7,222 nucleotides of DNA from Terriglobia bacterium. GTDB lineage: Bacteria; Acidobacteriota; Terriglobia; UBA7540. The DNA lies in the NCBI GenBank assembly GCA_030049455.1, contig JASIKV010000513.1:1-7222 (forward strand), given 5' to 3'. How positions within the stretch are numbered: the first letter of the stretch is position 1; each line of letters opens with the position of its first letter. This document shows positions 6,664 through 7,222 of the stretch, in pieces. Under the pieces are notes generated by a model that had not been told where the DNA came from, did no database searches, and saw nothing but the letters and a program-made list of their open reading frames with translations. The position numbers and the translations under genes were made by a program.

Positions 6664-6692
6664 AAAATAGGGCATGAGGTGGGCAAAGTCAA
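6664..6692 (-). promoter_or_regulatory. Predicted sigma70-type promoter of the cyclase gene
   Basis: On the minus strand TTGACT (6687-6692, 5 of 6 to consensus) is separated by 17 bp from TATTTT (6664-6669, 4 of 6). The predicted start near 6657 gives a leader of about 118 nt to the ATG at 6539. The dyad at 6644-6659 covers the start site. Confidence 0.5.
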
Positions 6693-6716
6693 TGGCAGGG
6701 CGATGGGGCCGTTTGT

Positions 6717-6766
6717 TGTAGCGGCACTCTCGGAGCGCCGACGGGGGGTCGGAGACAACCGCTCCA
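6717..6766. repeat. Short palindromic intergenic element, 50 bp
   Basis: TGTAGCGGCACTCTC (6717-6731) matches the reverse complement of GAGACAACCGCTCCA (6752-6766) at 11 of 15 positions, around a GC-rich centre containing GGAGCGCCGAC. Its left edge GTTGTAGCG (6715-6723) is identical to the end of the 111-bp element at 1667-1675 read on the minus strand. This suggests a related REP-like family. It sits between the cyclase promoter and the acylase start. Confidence 0.45.
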
Positions 6767-6812
6767 TTTTCGAAATCGCACAATTGCCGATCAGAATTGC
6801 GCTTCACAGTTT

Positions 6813-7222
6813 ATGAAACGCTTCCTTAAGCGACTCTTCATTTCCATTCTATTGCTCCTGCTGCTTATTCTTTTGGCAGGCGGAATTTGGGTACGCTGGC
6901 GCACGCGGGCCAGCTTCCCCGTTCTCGATGGCGCGATTCCCGTTCCAGGGCTTGCAGCGCAAGTGGAAGTTCTTCGCGACGCTCGCGGTGTCCCCCATAT
7001 TCGCGCCCGGTCGATGGAAGACGCTCTTTTCGCACAGGGTTACGTCACCGCGCAAGACCGCCTTTGGCAGATGGACTTGAGCCGGAGATACGCGGAAGGA
7101 GAGCTTTCAGAGATTCTGGGAGACACCACCTTGCGCCAGGACATCGATTCGCGCACGCTGGGCTTTCCCAAATTGGCGGAGGCGTCGTTGAACGAACTTC
7201 CGCCCGAAGACCGCCTCTGGCT
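6813..7222 (+). CDS. Penicillin acylase-family enzyme (Ntn-hydrolase), N-terminal part
   Basis: The first 136 codons of a gene cut by the right edge of the window. It starts with a basic, then strongly hydrophobic segment (MKRFLKRL, then helix 9-26), a signal peptide or anchor for export to the periplasm. The family pattern follows: VEVLRDARGVPHIRARSMEDALFAQGYVTAQDRLWQMDLSRRYAEGELSEILGD (residues 51-104). This is the start of the alpha subunit of peptidase family S45 (penicillin G acylase, acyl-homoserine-lactone and cephalosporin acylases). The autocatalytic Ser at the start of the beta subunit lies beyond the window and cannot be checked. Substrate is therefore open: side-chain amides, acyl-homoserine lactones or other N-acyl compounds. 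No clear Shine-Dalgarno precedes the ATG, but no in-frame ATG lies upstream in the 60 bp examined. The gene is divergent from the cyclase gene. Confidence 0.9.
   Translation, partial: MKRFLKRLFISILLLLLLILLAGGIWVRWRTRASFPVLDGAIPVPGLAAQVEVLRDARGVPHIRARSMEDALFAQGYVTAQDRLWQMDLSRRYAEGELSEILGDTTLRQDIDSRTLGFPKLAEASLNELPPEDRLW

Overview
The window looks like chromosomal DNA of an acidobacterium. The main reason is the first gene, an orphan MacB/FtsX-type permease with an internally duplicated layout, a family known as a large paralogous set in Acidobacteriota (acidobacterial duplicated orphan permease, ADOP). The GC-rich coding, the membrane-anchored two-PDZ HtrA protease and the short TGTAGCG-ended palindromes between genes fit that placement. 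It is inferred from family knowledge, not from a database search.

Layout: (1) 1-1536, plus strand, 3' part of the ADOP permease. (2) 1565-1675, a 111-bp palindromic repeat filling the gap between two convergent genes. (3) 1686-2534, minus strand, a membrane-anchored alpha/beta hydrolase. (4) 2618-4156, minus strand, an HtrA/DegP-type periplasmic serine protease just upstream of the hydrolase, separated from it by a strong hairpin. (5) 4157-4571, a 415-bp intergenic stretch with a good sigma70-type promoter, a perfect dyad and a Shine-Dalgarno that fixes the htrA start. (6) 4572-6539, minus strand, a four-helix membrane protein joining a class III nucleotide cyclase, a TPR segment and a degenerate HD-GYP domain. 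(7) 6540-6812, a divergent intergenic region with a sigma70-type promoter, an operator-like dyad over its predicted start site and a second small palindromic element. (8) 6813 to the window end, plus strand, the N-terminus of a penicillin-acylase-family (Ntn-hydrolase) enzyme.

The genes do not form one pathway. HtrA and the hydrolase share a strand and may be co-transcribed as envelope functions. The permease, cyclase and acylase are separate units, though all except the cyclase output domains act at or outside the inner membrane.

The most unusual item is the cyclase protein. Its cyclase active site appears complete, while its HD-GYP domain keeps the GYP motif but has lost several metal ligands. 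This suggests a membrane-bound cAMP-type cyclase whose HD-GYP module may act as a sensor or regulator rather than a phosphodiesterase. I saw no CRISPR array, tRNA, rRNA, insertion sequence or prophage gene.
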